A stretch of DNA of 64,000 bases. Source: Lachnospiraceae bacterium AC3007. Lineage in GTDB: Bacteria > Bacillota > Clostridia > Lachnospirales > Lachnospiraceae. Position 1 is the stretch's first letter. The number at the start of each line of letters is the position of its first letter. The stretch lies in NCBI GenBank assembly GCA_000621405.1, contig KK211273.1, forward strand, positions 63,188 to 127,187, given 5' to 3'. Under the pieces are notes generated by a model, which worked only from the letters and a program-made list of their open reading frames with translations, did no database searches and had not been told where the DNA came from. Both the position numbers and the translations under genes were made by a program. Shown here piece after piece: positions 1 to 10,029 of the stretch.

Positions 1-703
1 ATTCATCACAGAGAAGAAATCCCGTCAGCTCATCAACAAGGTAAAGGGTCTGGCCAGCGAGAACGAAGCAGACGAGCTGCAGCGCCAGGTCTATGTGCAG
101 GGGCGCATCAAGACCATGAATGAAAGCATATATTACAATGTCGACGAGATACATAATGCGATCAACTCCGACCGCAAGATCCGTTTCAAATATTACAAAT
201 GGAACATCACAAAGAGGCTTGTCGCCCGCCACGGAGGTGATTACTTCTATGTAAGCCCCTGGGCTCTGACATGGGATGACGAGAATTACTACATGATAGC
301 CTTTGACGACTTGAGCCTTGAGATAAAGCACTACCGTGTGGACAAGATGGGCGAGATCGACCTTATAGACGAGATCCGCGAGGGAAGGTCTCTCTTTAAG
401 AATTTTGACATGGCAAGCTATGCGCGCATGAACTTCGGGATGTATATGGGAGAGAGAAGAAAGGTCACCATCGAATTCCCGGATGAGATGTGCGGCGTCT
501 TTATAGACCGTTTCGGCAAGGATCTGTCTTTCAGAAAATCAGGGAGCGGAAGGAGCAGATTCTCTGTGGATGTAGCCGTGAGCAATCAGTTCTTCGGCTG
601 GATCATGAGTCTTGGACCGGAAGTCGTGATAACGGGTCCGGATGACGTGGTCGAGAAGGTAGCAAACGCTTCCAGACGCTTTGCCGCGATCTACAACGGA
701 TAA
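1..703 (+). CDS. WYL-domain transcriptional regulator (5' end missing)
   Basis: The reading frame is open from the left edge (first full codon at base 2), so this is the C-terminal part of a longer protein; about 234 residues are visible. The GTG at 95 is internal and not a credible start. The visible part matches the WYL family: a segment like YNVDEIHNAINSDRKIRF, then FKYYKWN and a beta-rich stretch with YFYVSPWALTWDDENYYMIA. WYL proteins normally carry an N-terminal winged-helix DNA-binding domain, which would lie upstream of the window, and sense small ligands or nucleic acid through the WYL fold. It is followed 19 bases later by the transglutaminase-like gene on the same strand. The family call is firm; target and ligand cannot be read. 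Confidence 0.85.
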   Translation, partial: FITEKKSRQLINKVKGLASENEADELQRQVYVQGRIKTMNESIYYNVDEIHNAINSDRKIRFKYYKWNITKRLVARHGGDYFYVSPWALTWDDENYYMIAFDDLSLEIKHYRVDKMGEIDLIDEIREGRSLFKNFDMASYARMNFGMYMGERRKVTIEFPDEMCGVFIDRFGKDLSFRKSGSGRSRFSVDVAVSNQFFGWIMSLGPEVVITGPDDVVEKVANASRRFAAIYNG

Positions 704-722
704 GGGAGTGTAAGCGCCGAAG

Positions 723-2309
723 ATGAAAGCAGTAAAAGTACTACTGATAATACTTCTCGTTATGATCCTGCTGATGTGCGGGGTCATAATCCTTTATTTC
801 TTCAATCCGGAGTTATTCGACAGATTCAAAAAGGAAGATCCGGCGCCTGTCGCCGAGATCGAACCGGCAGAGCCCACCGAGGAGGAGACAGAGCCTTCAG
901 AGGAGCCGGTCACGGAAGAGACAGTATCCGAAGATGAAGCCCCCACGGAAGAACCGTCGGAAGAAGATCCTTATTTTGCCGAGGATCTGCCCGGGGCGGG
1001 CCTTGCATCCGGGCTTGATGAATCTTATGATCCGGGTTCCGTGAGCATGAACGACGTTCCGAAGGAACTTAAAGATATGACGGGTCTTGCGGATATGCGG
1101 GCGCGCTATGATATCCTGGATAAGGACAAAGCCGACGAGCTCTCTTCTCTGTCCACAGGACCCCTCGGAGATGATCTCGAGTTCGATCCGGAATATTATC
1201 CTTACTATCATATGCTCGACGACCCGGGACAGAGGCTGTACAGGCAGATCTACGCGAATGCAAAGGAGCTCAATCCGCATTTCAGATCCTGCATCACAGT
1301 CATCCCCTGGGCATCACTCAAAAATGTGTTTGAAGCGGTCTTCAATGATAACCCGGACCTCTTCTGGATGAATACGGAATTCTCCGCGGGATACAGGGAT
1401 AACGGTGACTGTCTTGAGATAATCCTCTCCTTTAATCCGACGTCGCAGGATCTCGAGCAGGCTGCAGGCAGGTTTGATGAGGGCGCCAATGAGATAGGCA
1501 GCACCGCCGCAGGCGATGATTATGACTGTGAGAAGGCCGTGCATGACGCGATACTCGATAATTTCACATACAGTCTTTCAGCCGAGATGAATCAGAGTGC
1601 CTACAGCGGCTTTGCGAACAAATCCACCGTCTGCGCAGGCTACGCAAGATGCTTCCAGTATGAGATGCAGCTGCTGGGCATCCCGTGCTACTATTGCAGA
1701 GGCGTTGCAGGAGAGCCGCATGCCTGGAACATCATCAAGCTCGACGGAGAATATTATAATGTGGACGCAACCTGGGATGATTCGGCTAATACCTGGCAGT
1801 ATGAGTACTTCAATCTGTCCGATGATGATATCAGAAAAGACCACCGCCGCGCCGGTCTCTCCGTATACCTGCCGGCCTGCACCGGAAGCCGCTACAGCGG
1901 TCTCGAGCAAAGGCCCGCAGATGACAGCAATGACAGCCCGGACAGCGCATCTTCCGGCAATGACAGAGGATCAGACTCGGGCTCATCAGATGACGGGGGC
2001 TCAGGCGAAGACAGGAAGCATATAGATCTTCCGGAAGGAAAGTATGTATCGAGTCTCGAAGAATACTATCAGTACTGCTCGGATACCATAAAGGAAAAGG
2101 GCAAGGGCAATTACACCTTTGAGGTCTATACTACGGACAAAAATGTCTACAACAGCTGCATGCAGGCCTACTCCAACGGAAGCGCCAAGAGCGGCTATAT
2201 GAACGGCGCCTTTGAGGCGACGGATAATGCAAAGGGCATGTCGGTTGATTTCATCGGAAGCGATGAAGACGGCGTGTACAAAATGACACAAAAAGTGAGG
2301 TTGTGGTGA
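723..2309 (+). CDS. Membrane-anchored transglutaminase-like protein
   Basis: 528 residues. Residues 4-27 form one hydrophobic anchor, followed by a very acidic Glu/Pro/Thr spacer (about 35-90), so the body probably lies outside the membrane. The transglutaminase-like core has the expected triad order: Cys304 in [10 protein letters not shown], His333 in GEPHAWNII and Asp348 in YNVDATWDD. Such domains act as cysteine peptidases or cross-linkers, often on cell-wall or surface substrates. A Ser/Asp/Gly-rich linker (about 400-435) leads to a C-terminal domain of about 90 residues that I do not recognise. The stop codon is one base from the start of ugd, so the two genes are probably cotranscribed. 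Substrate unknown. Confidence 0.8.
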   Translation: MKAVKVLLIILLVMILLMCGVIILYFFNPELFDRFKKEDPAPVAEIEPAEPTEEETEPSEEPVTEETVSEDEAPTEEPSEEDPYFAEDLPGAGLASGLDESYDPGSVSMNDVPKELKDMTGLADMRARYDILDKDKADELSSLSTGPLGDDLEFDPEYYPYYHMLDDPGQRLYRQIYANAKELNPHFRSCITVIPWASLKNVFEAVFNDNPDLFWMNTEFSAGYRDNGDCLEIILSFNPTSQDLEQAAGRFDEGANEIGSTAAGDDYDCEKAVHDAILDNFTYSLSAEMNQSAYSGFANKSTVCAGYARCFQYEMQLLGIPCYYCRGVAGEPHAWNIIKLDGEYYNVDATWDDSANTWQYEYFNLSDDDIRKDHRRAGLSVYLPACTGSRYSGLEQRPADDSNDSPDSASSGNDRGSDSGSSDDGGSGEDRKHIDLPEGKYVSSLEEYYQYCSDTIKEKGKGNYTFEVYTTDKNVYNSCMQAYSNGSAKSGYMNGAFEATDNAKGMSVDFIGSDEDGVYKMTQKVRLW

Positions 2310-2310
2310 A

Positions 2311-3588
2311 ATGAAAAATATCGCAGTAGCAGGTACCGGATATGTAGGCATGTCTCTCGCAGTGCTCCTCTCCCAGCGTCATAAGGTCACTGCTGTGGAT
2401 GTGTTACCTGAAAAAGTGGATAAGATAAATCAGAGCATCTCTCCGATAAAGGATGAGTATATCGAGCAGTACATGAAGGAAAAAGATCTCAGTCTCACCG
2501 CCACGCTGGACGCAAAGGCAGCATATAAGGACGCCGATATCATCATCGTATCCGCGCCCACCAACTATGATCCGAAAAAGGATTTCTTTGACTGCTCACA
2601 TGTGGAAGAGGTCATAAGCCTCGCCATCGAAGCGAACGACCACAGCACGATAGTCATAAAGAGTACGATACCCGTCGGCTATACCATGTCCGTCAGAAAG
2701 AAATTCAATACGGACCGCGTCATATTCAGCCCGGAATTCCTCCGTGAATCCAAGGCACTCTACGACAATCTCTATCCTTCGCGCATCATCGTGGGATATG
2801 ACAGCGAAGGAGATGATGCTGCAACCGGAGATTCCATCGGCGAGGTATCGAAAAGGACCTCAAAGAGCCGCGCGGAAGAATTCGCCGGTCTCCTTAAGGA
2901 AGCTTCCCTCAAGGAAGATGTGCCGGTGCTCATAATGGGGCTTACCGAAGCGGAAGCAGTCAAGCTCTTCGCCAATACATATCTGGCTCTCAGGATCTCT
3001 TATTTCAATGAACTCGATACCTATGCGGAGGTTAAGGGACTGGATACAAAGTCCATCATAAAGGGCGTATGCTACGACCCCAGGATCGGAGATCTCTACA
3101 ACAATCCCTCCTTCGGGTACGGCGGCTACTGTCTGCCGAAGGATTCCAAGCAGCTCCTCGCCAACTACAGGGATGTGCCGGAGAATCTGATACAGGCGAT
3201 AGTGGAGAGCAACCGCACAAGAAAGGATTTTATTGCCGACAGGGTGCTCAGCCTCGCGGGAGCCTATGAAGGGTCGGATGTATGGAACAGGGAGAGGGAG
3301 CATGAGGTCGTCATCGGAGTATACCGCCTCACTATGAAATCCAATTCCGATAACTTCCGTCAGTCCTCGATCCAGGGCATAATGAAGCGTATCAAGGCAA
3401 AGGGCGCCACAGTCATAATCTACGAGCCGTCTCTTCAGGACGGAGAGACCTTCTTCGGATCATATGTCGTGAATGATATAGATGAATTCAAAAAAAGAAG
3501 CCAGTCGATCATAGCAAACCGCTATGACCCCTGCCTTGATGATGTGCGTGAAAAAGTCTATACAAGAGATCTCTTCCGAAGGGATTAG
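2311..3588 (+). CDS. ugd: UDP-glucose 6-dehydrogenase
   Basis: Oxidises UDP-glucose to UDP-glucuronate with two NAD+, supplying acidic sugar for capsule or exopolysaccharide. The 425 residues show the Rossmann motif GTGYVG at 8-13, the family segment [19 protein letters not shown], and the catalytic Cys274 in [14 protein letters not shown]. Length is in the normal range. A short insertion ([16 protein letters not shown], near 170) separates the NAD domain from the central helix and is more acidic than usual. Within the family UDP-N-acetylmannosamine dehydrogenase is the main alternative, but the short form and the motifs favour Ugd. It follows the transglutaminase-like gene directly and ends 9 bases from the convergent EAL gene. 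Confidence 0.88.
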   Translation: MKNIAVAGTGYVGMSLAVLLSQRHKVTAVDVLPEKVDKINQSISPIKDEYIEQYMKEKDLSLTATLDAKAAYKDADIIIVSAPTNYDPKKDFFDCSHVEEVISLAIEANDHSTIVIKSTIPVGYTMSVRKKFNTDRVIFSPEFLRESKALYDNLYPSRIIVGYDSEGDDAATGDSIGEVSKRTSKSRAEEFAGLLKEASLKEDVPVLIMGLTEAEAVKLFANTYLALRISYFNELDTYAEVKGLDTKSIIKGVCYDPRIGDLYNNPSFGYGGYCLPKDSKQLLANYRDVPENLIQAIVESNRTRKDFIADRVLSLAGAYEGSDVWNREREHEVVIGVYRLTMKSNSDNFRQSSIQGIMKRIKAKGATVIIYEPSLQDGETFFGSYVVNDIDEFKKRSQSIIANRYDPCLDDVREKVYTRDLFRRD

Positions 3589-3597
3589 CGCGCGGGC

Positions 3598-5490
3598 TCA
3601 CTCTTTTACGAAGAAATCCCGCAGGCGCTCTATCGGAACAGGCTTTGAATACTTATAGCCCTGCAGGTATCTGGCGTACATCCTGATGCAGCGGTTTTCG
3701 TCCTTGTCATCCTCCACGCCCTCATAGAGAACGGAATAATTCATATCCGTGAACATATGGGCAAGATAAGTCACCATTGTCTCGATCCTTTTATCGGCTC
3801 TGCTCGCTATGGTCAGCGAACGGTCAAACTTTATGATATCGAAGGGCAGCTCCATGATACGCTCAAAGCTGGAATAACCCGTTCCGAAATCATCCAGATA
3901 AAACTTGATGCCGCTGTCTCTCAGCTCGTGCAGTCTCTCTTTGACGAGCAGGAAGTCTCTTTCATTCTGACTCTCCGTTATCTCTATCGCGATCTTCTCA
4001 TTTGGGATGCCGGCAGCAGTTACGATGCCCTTGACATCCTGCGCAAAATCAGGCTCCCTGACATCGATCATCGAGAAATTGACCGAAAGCCTCTTGACGT
4101 TATATCCCTCATCCAAAAGGCTCCTTATCTCGGAGCAGGTCTTCGCAAGGATGATAAGGCTGAGCGTATGAATAAGACCGTACTTTTCCGCAAGCGGTAT
4201 GAACTGATCCGGAAATACCACGCCGGTCTCGGGAAGTTTAAGCCTCATCAGGGCTTCCGCGGTATCATATTTTCCGGTACGGGTATTGAGCACGGGCTGG
4301 CAGAAGACAAGGACTCTGTCGTCTTTCATGTCTTTCTTTGCGCCTATGTCACGAAGCTCATCCAGGATATAGTCATGTCTGCGGTATGCTTCGATATCCT
4401 CTTCCGATACTTTGAGGACTTCATTCTCGTCCATCCTTGAATGAAGAAACTGGAGCATCGGGATATAGTCATTCTTTGCACTGATCTCGGGTATCGAGCT
4501 CATGAATACGATCTTGTAGTTCAATCCGAATTTCTTGTACTCTCCGTAGAAAGACTCGAGCATCTGATGCGCGTTTGCTTCATACGAAGGATTCTTGTGC
4601 GTGTCGAGGACCAGGATGAAATGACCGTCGGATATCCTGAAGAGCTGGGATCCTTTTATGAACCTGTCTCCGTAATATCTTATCTTCTTCTGCACCTCAC
4701 GCGGCATATCCCCGCCGGCAAGCTCAAGATCGTGAATATAGAGGCTCATCAGATACAGGTCCCTTCCCTCGGTAAGATTGTAGGCTATCATGTCCTCAAA
4801 AGCGTCTTCTCCCACGGCTCCCAGAGAGAAGTCGTAGGGATTGGAATGCAGAAGATACAGGAACGTGATCGTGGGAAAGAGGAACGTGGCTGTAATGAAG
4901 GATGTCTGGCAGAAGATAAGCTGGGTATACATCAGCAGCGTGGCCAGAAGCGTAGCTCTCCATATGGCGGAAAAGATCCTTCCGTAGACATGATGGCGGC
5001 ATTTTAAGATCATGTACAGCAGGATGAGCATGCTGAGAGAATACAGTATGGCAAAGGCATATGACTCCAGCTGTGAAAATCTCATGCCTCCTGCAAAAGG
5101 CATTATTATAACTACTATATGGGAGATGACAAGGAAGGCCCTGCAGATGCCGGTCATTCCGATCCATGTCTCGTCTTCTCTCCACATGGTGGCCTGCGAA
5201 TAGATCATATATGTGTAGAGCGCCGTGACAAGAGATCCGTAATAGATCAGATATACCACATAGGTAATGGGGTCGAGAGAGACTCCCCACCTGTACAGAA
5301 GGACATGGTAGAGGATATCCGCGCAGGATGCCAGGATAAGGAGCCTGGGCAGGCGGCGGAAGATCATAAAGTTCTCTTCCTTCTTGATGTAAGAGACCCG
5401 CATGAGGATGACTATGACCAGACTGACCAGTATCGTCAGCAGGTCGGGCCCAAGCATGTAATTATTCAGGAATACTGCCGGATCTGTCAT
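3598..5490 (-). CDS. Membrane c-di-GMP phosphodiesterase (degenerate GGDEF + EAL)
   Basis: 630 residues. The first ~215 carry about seven hydrophobic segments, resembling a 7TM input module. A middle region (about 225-375) looks like a GGDEF domain that has lost its signature: the expected GGDEF position reads RISDGHFILVL. The C-terminal EAL domain (about 390-625) keeps the catalytic set: the EAL motif with Glu412 (AEALMRL), SVNFS, EITES, DDFGTG near 533, KFDRS and YEGVED. The protein therefore probably hydrolyses c-di-GMP to pGpG, with the degenerate domain possibly binding GTP as a regulator. A complementary diguanylate cyclase is encoded at 21369-22877. Convergent with ugd; no partner gene in its own operon. 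Confidence 0.88.
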   Translation of the reverse strand: MTDPAVFLNNYMLGPDLLTILVSLVIVILMRVSYIKKEENFMIFRRLPRLLILASCADILYHVLLYRWGVSLDPITYVVYLIYYGSLVTALYTYMIYSQATMWREDETWIGMTGICRAFLVISHIVVIIMPFAGGMRFSQLESYAFAILYSLSMLILLYMILKCRHHVYGRIFSAIWRATLLATLLMYTQLIFCQTSFITATFLFPTITFLYLLHSNPYDFSLGAVGEDAFEDMIAYNLTEGRDLYLMSLYIHDLELAGGDMPREVQKKIRYYGDRFIKGSQLFRISDGHFILVLDTHKNPSYEANAHQMLESFYGEYKKFGLNYKIVFMSSIPEISAKNDYIPMLQFLHSRMDENEVLKVSEEDIEAYRRHDYILDELRDIGAKKDMKDDRVLVFCQPVLNTRTGKYDTAEALMRLKLPETGVVFPDQFIPLAEKYGLIHTLSLIILAKTCSEIRSLLDEGYNVKRLSVNFSMIDVREPDFAQDVKGIVTAAGIPNEKIAIEITESQNERDFLLVKERLHELRDSGIKFYLDDFGTGYSSFERIMELPFDIIKFDRSLTIASRADKRIETMVTYLAHMFTDMNYSVLYEGVEDDKDENRCIRMYARYLQGYKYSKPVPIERLRDFFVKE

Positions 5491-5540
5491 ATCATCCTGT
5501 TCTGCCGCATATTGCGGCCGGTTTTATTTTTCAGATGATC

Positions 5541-6920
5541 TTATACAAATCTTATCTTTTTGACCATCTCTATGAACTCACGATTGCTGTGTGTCCTCGA
5601 AAACAGATCGATCAGTTTGTCCGTCGCGTCTTCCGGCTTCATAGAGTTCATGGCTTTTCTCACCGTATCTATACATTCAAGTTCCATAGGAGATAAAAGC
5701 AGATCATCACGTCTTGTCGATGACTTCGCAAGGTCTATGGCAGGGAACACCCTCTTCTCCTGAAGCTTCCTGTCGAGGACCATCTCCATGTTGCCGGTGC
5801 CTTTGAATTCCTCATATACTACATCGTCCATTTTGCTTCCGGTGTCCACCAGTGCCGTGGCAAGGATCGTGAGCGATCCGCCCTCACGCATGTTACGGGC
5901 CGCTCCGAAGAAACGCTTGGGCATGTGCAGAGCCGCGGGATCCAGACCTCCGGAGAGTGTTCTTCCCGAAGGGGGAACCGTAAGGTTGTAGGCTCTTGAA
6001 AGTCTTGTTATCGAATCAAGCAGTATCATGACATCGCGCTTTGATTCCACGAGTCTCCTTGCTCTCTCGATGACCATCTCGGACACTCTCTTATGATGCT
6101 CGGGGAGCTCGTCAAAGGTGGAATATATGACTTCCACATTTTCTCCCTGGATCGACTCCTTGATATCCGTGACTTCCTCGGGTCTCTCGTCTATCAGGAG
6201 GATGATCAGATGCATCTCAGGATTGGCTCTTGTGACGGCCTTGGCGACAGCCTTTAAAAGTGTGGTCTTGCCGGCCTTCGGAGGAGAGACTATCATTCCT
6301 CTCTGTCCCTTACCGATGGGGCTTATGAGATCCATTATCCTCATCGCGATGTTGTTGTTGCCCATCTCAAGGTGGATCCTCTCATTCGGGAAGATGGGAG
6401 TCATCTCGTCGAAGTTGTATCTCTGCGCCGCTTCCGAAGGATGCATTCCGTTGATGCTCCTGACGTAGAGAAGCGCTGAGAATTTCTCGTTGCCGGTCTT
6501 TATCCTTGTATTGCCGACCACGATATCGCCGGTCTTCAGGCTGAAGCGCCGGATCTGGCTCGGAGCGACATAGACATCGTTCTCACCCGGAAGATAATTT
6601 TCGCATCTTATGAATCCGTATCCGTCCTGCATGACTTCCAGGATACCGTTTGCGACCACTCCCGAATCAAGCTCTTCCTTGTCCTCCGGGAAGCTGTCGG
6701 CGTCATAGGCTTCACCCTGATCGCGCTTTGCACTGCCATGATCAGCCGGTCTCTCATCACCCGCTCCGGATGAGGTCTTTTCCGCCTCGTTTTTCTCCGC
6801 TTCTGCGACGAGCGCATCGATGAGTTCGGCCTTCTTCATCGTAGACGTACCCTTAAGACCCTGCGATTTCGCAAGCTCCTTCAGCTGCACCAGGGGCAGC
6901 GTAGCTAATTTCTCTCTCAT
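5541..6920 (-). CDS. rho: Transcription termination factor Rho
   Basis: Hexameric RNA-dependent ATPase that ends transcription of untranslated RNA. The 459 residues run: SAP-like Rho_N segment (1-45, [13 protein letters not shown]), a charged Glu/Asp/Lys-rich linker (about 46-85), an RNA-binding cold-shock-type domain ([19 protein letters not shown]), and the ATPase core with Walker A PPKAGKTT (Lys218), the [10 protein letters not shown] segment, Walker [15 protein letters not shown], and the C-terminal SSTRRDDLL region. Start: the ATG at 6920 is preceded by AAGGAAGGAG on the coding strand. It is 50 bases downstream of the EAL gene start but has its own leader of about 150 bases toward the divergent gene at 7068. 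Confidence 0.97.
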   Translation of the reverse strand: MREKLATLPLVQLKELAKSQGLKGTSTMKKAELIDALVAEAEKNEAEKTSSGAGDERPADHGSAKRDQGEAYDADSFPEDKEELDSGVVANGILEVMQDGYGFIRCENYLPGENDVYVAPSQIRRFSLKTGDIVVGNTRIKTGNEKFSALLYVRSINGMHPSEAAQRYNFDEMTPIFPNERIHLEMGNNNIAMRIMDLISPIGKGQRGMIVSPPKAGKTTLLKAVAKAVTRANPEMHLIILLIDERPEEVTDIKESIQGENVEVIYSTFDELPEHHKRVSEMVIERARRLVESKRDVMILLDSITRLSRAYNLTVPPSGRTLSGGLDPAALHMPKRFFGAARNMREGGSLTILATALVDTGSKMDDVVYEEFKGTGNMEMVLDRKLQEKRVFPAIDLAKSSTRRDDLLLSPMELECIDTVRKAMNSMKPEDATDKLIDLFSRTHSNREFIEMVKKIRFV

Positions 6921-7067
6921 AAACTCCTTCCTTTTTGATGAACGTCTGATAACAATATGGTTTCTTTCTGTTTTGGTTTTTGGTTTTCTTCTTTGATAGC
7001 TTTGTCTGATCCAATCTGATCTTTTATCTGATTTGAAATAAAGACATGGTTATGATACAACAAAGGC

Positions 7068-7613
7068 ATGGATAAAGCAAGCGACAACGAGTTACACAGC
7101 TATAGTTTCCACAGCACGGGGGAATTCGGAAGAGGCTTCTATAAAAATCATTGCGGACCTACCGCGATCTCCAACCTCGTGATCACTGCATTCCAGTCGA
7201 AAGAAAAAGAAAAACTGTCCGATGAAAGATGCCGGGAGATCTTTGAGACTGTTGCATCCCTCGGAAGACGGCGTCTCATATACAACAGAAGGTACGGTAC
7301 CACCGATGCTTTTTTATGGCTCTATGTAAAGGCGGCCTTTAAAAAGACCGGAGCGGATATGCTCTTAAGACCCGGAGCCAGACATTTTATCAGTCCAAAA
7401 AATGCGCGAAAAGCCATAGCAAGGGGTAGTTATCTGATACTTGAACTCTTCGGCCACCCCAGATACGGATGGCATCAGATGGTCATATACGACATCTCGG
7501 ATGACGGCCGCTTCATTGCAGCGGACGGCATTGCCGCCTCGCCGGTGCTCCTTGACGATCAGGGGATCGGCAGGGGACTCTTCCTTGAGATACGTCCCAA
7601 AGACAGATCTTAA
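7068..7613 (+). CDS. Papain-fold (C39-like) protein of unknown function
   Basis: 181 residues, no signal peptide or membrane segment seen. The order of residues fits a C39-like papain fold: Cys29 in KNHCGPTAISNL, His136 in YGWHQMVIYD and Asp153 in FIAADGIAA. This is the pattern of bacteriocin-processing peptidases and of many uncharacterised clostridial proteins, so either cytoplasmic peptidase or non-catalytic use is possible. Only AAAGG one base from the ATG resembles a ribosome binding site; a TATGAT at 7051-7056 would place the transcript start a few bases before the ATG, so the message may be almost leaderless. The last four bases overlap the convergent minE stop. Function not known. Confidence 0.65.
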   Translation: MDKASDNELHSYSFHSTGEFGRGFYKNHCGPTAISNLVITAFQSKEKEKLSDERCREIFETVASLGRRRLIYNRRYGTTDAFLWLYVKAAFKKTGADMLLRPGARHFISPKNARKAIARGSYLILELFGHPRYGWHQMVIYDISDDGRFIAADGIAASPVLLDDQGIGRGLFLEIRPKDRS

Positions 7614-7885
7614 TTCCTTGTAAGGATCTCCTTGATGGGGATATTTGCGAAAAGCGCAGGTCCGCTCTTCTCGTCGGGACCTTCTCCGTCTACCTGGGTG
7701 ATCTTGATATCGAGTCCTTCTTTGTCTATATCCACATATTTGGAAAGGACCTCGATGATGTCGTTCTTTATCCTCTCCATTATCTCAGGCGAGCAGGCCG
7801 ACCTGTCGGAGACCAGCACAAACTTAAGCCTGTCCTTGGCTGTTTCGCCCGATGTCTTTCTTCTGAAGAAATCAGCAAATGACAT
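7610..7885 (-). CDS. minE: Cell division topological specificity factor MinE
   Basis: 91 residues. MinE stimulates MinD ATPase and drives or anchors its pattern so the Z-ring forms at midcell. The N-terminal region has a membrane-contact start (MSFADFFRR) followed by the anti-MinCD segment AKDRLKFVLVSDRS, which converts between helix and strand; the C-terminal dimerisation domain follows (IIEVLSKYVDIDKEGLDIKI). Third gene of minC-minD-minE, 13 bases after minD. The presence of MinE, not only DivIVA, fits clostridia of this type. Confidence 0.95.
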   Translation of the reverse strand: MSFADFFRRKTSGETAKDRLKFVLVSDRSACSPEIMERIKNDIIEVLSKYVDIDKEGLDIKITQVDGEGPDEKSGPALFANIPIKEILTRN

Positions 7886-7898
7886 GTCCGCCTCCTAA

Positions 7899-8681
7899 TC
7901 AGTTCTTTCCAAAAAGCTTCGAGAGAAAGCCCTTCTTTTTCCTGAGGTTAAGGTAAGGCACATCCTCGCCGAGTATCCTGTGGCATATGTTGATATAGGC
8001 TTTGCCTGCGAGAGATTCGTCACCCGCAAGAGGCTCGCCGTTATTTGTAGCTACTACTATCTGCTCATCATCGGGCACAACTCCGATGAGCTTGATCCCG
8101 AGGACCTCGACCACGTCCTCTGCGCTCATCATGTCTCCGCGCTCTACCATGTCGGAGCGTAGCCTGTTGACCACAAGCCTCACGTCCTCCATCTCGTTAG
8201 CCTCTAGAAGCCCTATGATGCGGTCTGCATCTCTTACAGCCGATACTTCGGGAGTCGTCACTATAATGGCTCTGTCGGCTCCTGCTATCGCATTCTTGAA
8301 GCCCTGCTCTATGCCTGCGGGGCTGTCCATTATGACATAATCAAACTCTTCCTTTAATTCCTTTGCCACATTGGCCATCTGCTCAGGTGTGACAGCGGAC
8401 TTATCCCTTGTCTGTGCAGCGGGAAGGAGGCAGAGTCCCTCATATCTCTTATCCTTGATGAGAGCCTGCTTCAGCTTGCAGTTGCCCTCTACTACATCTA
8501 CCACGTTATAGACTATACGGTTCTCAAGACCGAGCACCACATCAAGATTCCTGAGTCCTATGTCGGTATCAACGAGGACTACCTTCTTATCCAGCTTCGC
8601 AAGGCCCGTGCCGATATTCGCCGTGGTAGTGGTCTTGCCTACGCCGCCCTTTCCCGACGTGATGACTATTACTTCACCCAT
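7899..8681 (-). CDS. minD: Septum site-determining ATPase MinD
   Basis: 260 residues, ParA/MinD family. ATP-bound MinD dimers bind the membrane and recruit MinC to block division at the poles. Visible features: deviant Walker A SGKGGVGKTTTT at 9-20 with the signature Lys11, switch regions VDTDIGLRNLDV and IMDSPAGIEQGF, and a C-terminal amphipathic membrane-targeting helix rich in Lys and hydrophobics (KKKGFLSKLFGK, ending at residue 260). The start overlaps the minC end by 8 bases, implying translational coupling. All key residues are present. Confidence 0.97.
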   Translation of the reverse strand: MGEVIVITSGKGGVGKTTTTANIGTGLAKLDKKVVLVDTDIGLRNLDVVLGLENRIVYNVVDVVEGNCKLKQALIKDKRYEGLCLLPAAQTRDKSAVTPEQMANVAKELKEEFDYVIMDSPAGIEQGFKNAIAGADRAIIVTTPEVSAVRDADRIIGLLEANEMEDVRLVVNRLRSDMVERGDMMSAEDVVEVLGIKLIGVVPDDEQIVVATNNGEPLAGDESLAGKAYINICHRILGEDVPYLNLRKKKGFLSKLFGKN

Positions 8682-9483
8682 TTTCTCCTCCCGGTACTGC
8701 TTTGTCTTCGAGTTTCTTTCTGTAGAACTTGTTTTCTTTCACGATGTCACTGTACAGATCAGTGATGATGATATGCCCTTCGTTTATCAGAGCCACCTCA
8801 GGAGGACGCGCCTCCTTCTTGGCGAATATTCCCTTTTTCTGCTTGGGCGTATTGTCGGCAGCTATCGCCATCGCATCGGATATGCGTATCTGGATGGGAT
8901 CCATCTCCATCGCAAAGATAAATGCATCGGGATCTCCGTATGCGCCTGCATCAGCCGTACCCTGAAGTGCTCCGAGCACGAACACGCAGCCTCCTGCCGT
9001 AACCGACGCTCCGGGCTTCACGTCTCCTATGATCATGAGCGACCCGGGGGTCTCTATATTCGCGCCTGATCTGAGATTGCCCATGATGACACGGCAGTTC
9101 CTGGGATCCACCGCTCCCTTGAGTGTCTCGATCGTGGACATCATGCGATCTCGCTCTTTCTTCATGGCCGCAAGCTCATTCTCATGTCCCGGATCCGGTC
9201 CGAGAAGTTTCGAGAATCTGTCCTCCAGGTCAGGATTGTCGATCACGACTCCCTCGCACTTGACCTTCGTATTGCCTGCGAGAAGCATCAGTATCCTTCC
9301 GGCTTCAGCCTCGGATATCTGACGGCCTTCTATGGACAGAATAAGATGCTTGCTGCCAAAGAACTCGGCGGCATTCTTGAACTTATCCTCTATGGCCGGG
9401 ATCAGCGCATCAAAATCTCCCCCCTCGGGAAGACGCAGCACTATTCCGGATTTAACGCCTTTAAGTGTGACTCTTTCAGCCAT
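8674..9483 (-). CDS. minC: Septum site-determining protein MinC
   Basis: 269 residues from the ATG at 9483, preceded by GGGAGG 12 bases upstream; a longer frame begins at 9534 but lacks a ribosome binding site. MinC inhibits FtsZ polymerisation. The N-terminal domain (MAERVTLKGVKSGIVLRL) is the FtsZ-inhibiting part; the C-terminal domain is the beta-helix that binds MinD (VIMGNLRSGANIETPGSLMI, GDVKPGASVTAGGCVFVLG, then GDPDAFIFA). First gene of minCDE. The upstream region holds an inverted repeat, ATATACCA (9543-9550) and TGGTATAT (9580-9587), which might be an operator; that is inference. Confidence 0.93.
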   Translation of the reverse strand: MAERVTLKGVKSGIVLRLPEGGDFDALIPAIEDKFKNAAEFFGSKHLILSIEGRQISEAEAGRILMLLAGNTKVKCEGVVIDNPDLEDRFSKLLGPDPGHENELAAMKKERDRMMSTIETLKGAVDPRNCRVIMGNLRSGANIETPGSLMIIGDVKPGASVTAGGCVFVLGALQGTADAGAYGDPDAFIFAMEMDPIQIRISDAMAIAADNTPKQKKGIFAKKEARPPEVALINEGHIIITDLYSDIVKENKFYRKKLEDKAVPGGENG

Positions 9484-9674
9484 CTGCGCCGTATTCCTCC
9501 CATAAAAAATTGACGGTCCAAAAGTCTGACGCAAGGCATATCATATACCAAAACCACCGTTATTGAAAACCACAACATATGGTATATTCAGGCGGTTTTC
9601 ATGTGTAGTTACATAAAGAGTTTACCTCTCAAAAACAGCGCAAAAAATCGCGCAATAAAAGTAAAAAACAGCGC

Positions 9675-9712
9675 AAAAAACGGCGGTCCATTTCGGGACC
9701 GCCGCTTGCTTT
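9675..9712 (-). terminator. Rho-independent terminator after the cstA/DUF1858 genes
   Basis: On the minus strand a nine-base-pair GC stem (arms 9681-9689 and 9696-9704, six-base loop) is followed by six U residues. It lies 28 bases beyond the stop of the DUF1858 gene. A weaker T-rich run on the plus side could make it work in both directions. Confidence 0.8.
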
Positions 9713-9731
9713 TTTACGGGATCATATTGAA

Positions 9732-9962
9732 TTATGCTTCCGCGGTCTCCCCCTTCTCCAATGCCTCAATGTATTCATTAAGGTATCTTACGATGTCATC
9801 ACCGTCCAGACCGTGTACCATGGCTGCATCAGCCACTGACTCGCCCTGTGAAGCGGGGCAGCCTATGCAGCCCATGCCGCACTCCATGAGCGCGTACGCA
9901 GACTGGGGATAGGCCCTTAATATATCTCCCACGAGCATATCTTTTGTGATCTTTGTATCCAT
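9732..9962 (-). CDS. DUF1858 domain protein (CxxC redox-type)
   Basis: 76 residues from the ATG at 9962, which has AGAGAGG just upstream; the longer frame to 10070 overlaps the cstA end and is not needed. The sequence (ITKDMLVGDILRAYPQSA, then MECGMGCIGCPASQ) is the DUF1858 pattern, also described as the redox-disulfide domain associated with hybrid-cluster protein. The Cys pairs suggest metal or disulfide chemistry, but no reaction is established for the family. Downstream of cstA by 67 bases and followed by a strong terminator, so probably the last gene of the cstA transcript. Confidence 0.85.
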   Translation of the reverse strand: MDTKITKDMLVGDILRAYPQSAYALMECGMGCIGCPASQGESVADAAMVHGLDGDDIVRYLNEYIEALEKGETAEA

Positions 9963-10029
9963 ATATGACCTCTCTGTTTTCCGCGCAGTCAGATCCTGCG
10001 CAGTGTGCCCCATAACGGGGTTCTGTCTG

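Noticed and set aside
95-703. Complete short WYL protein from the GTG at 95
   Set aside because: The same frame is open to the left edge with family-typical sequence, so the GTG is internal.
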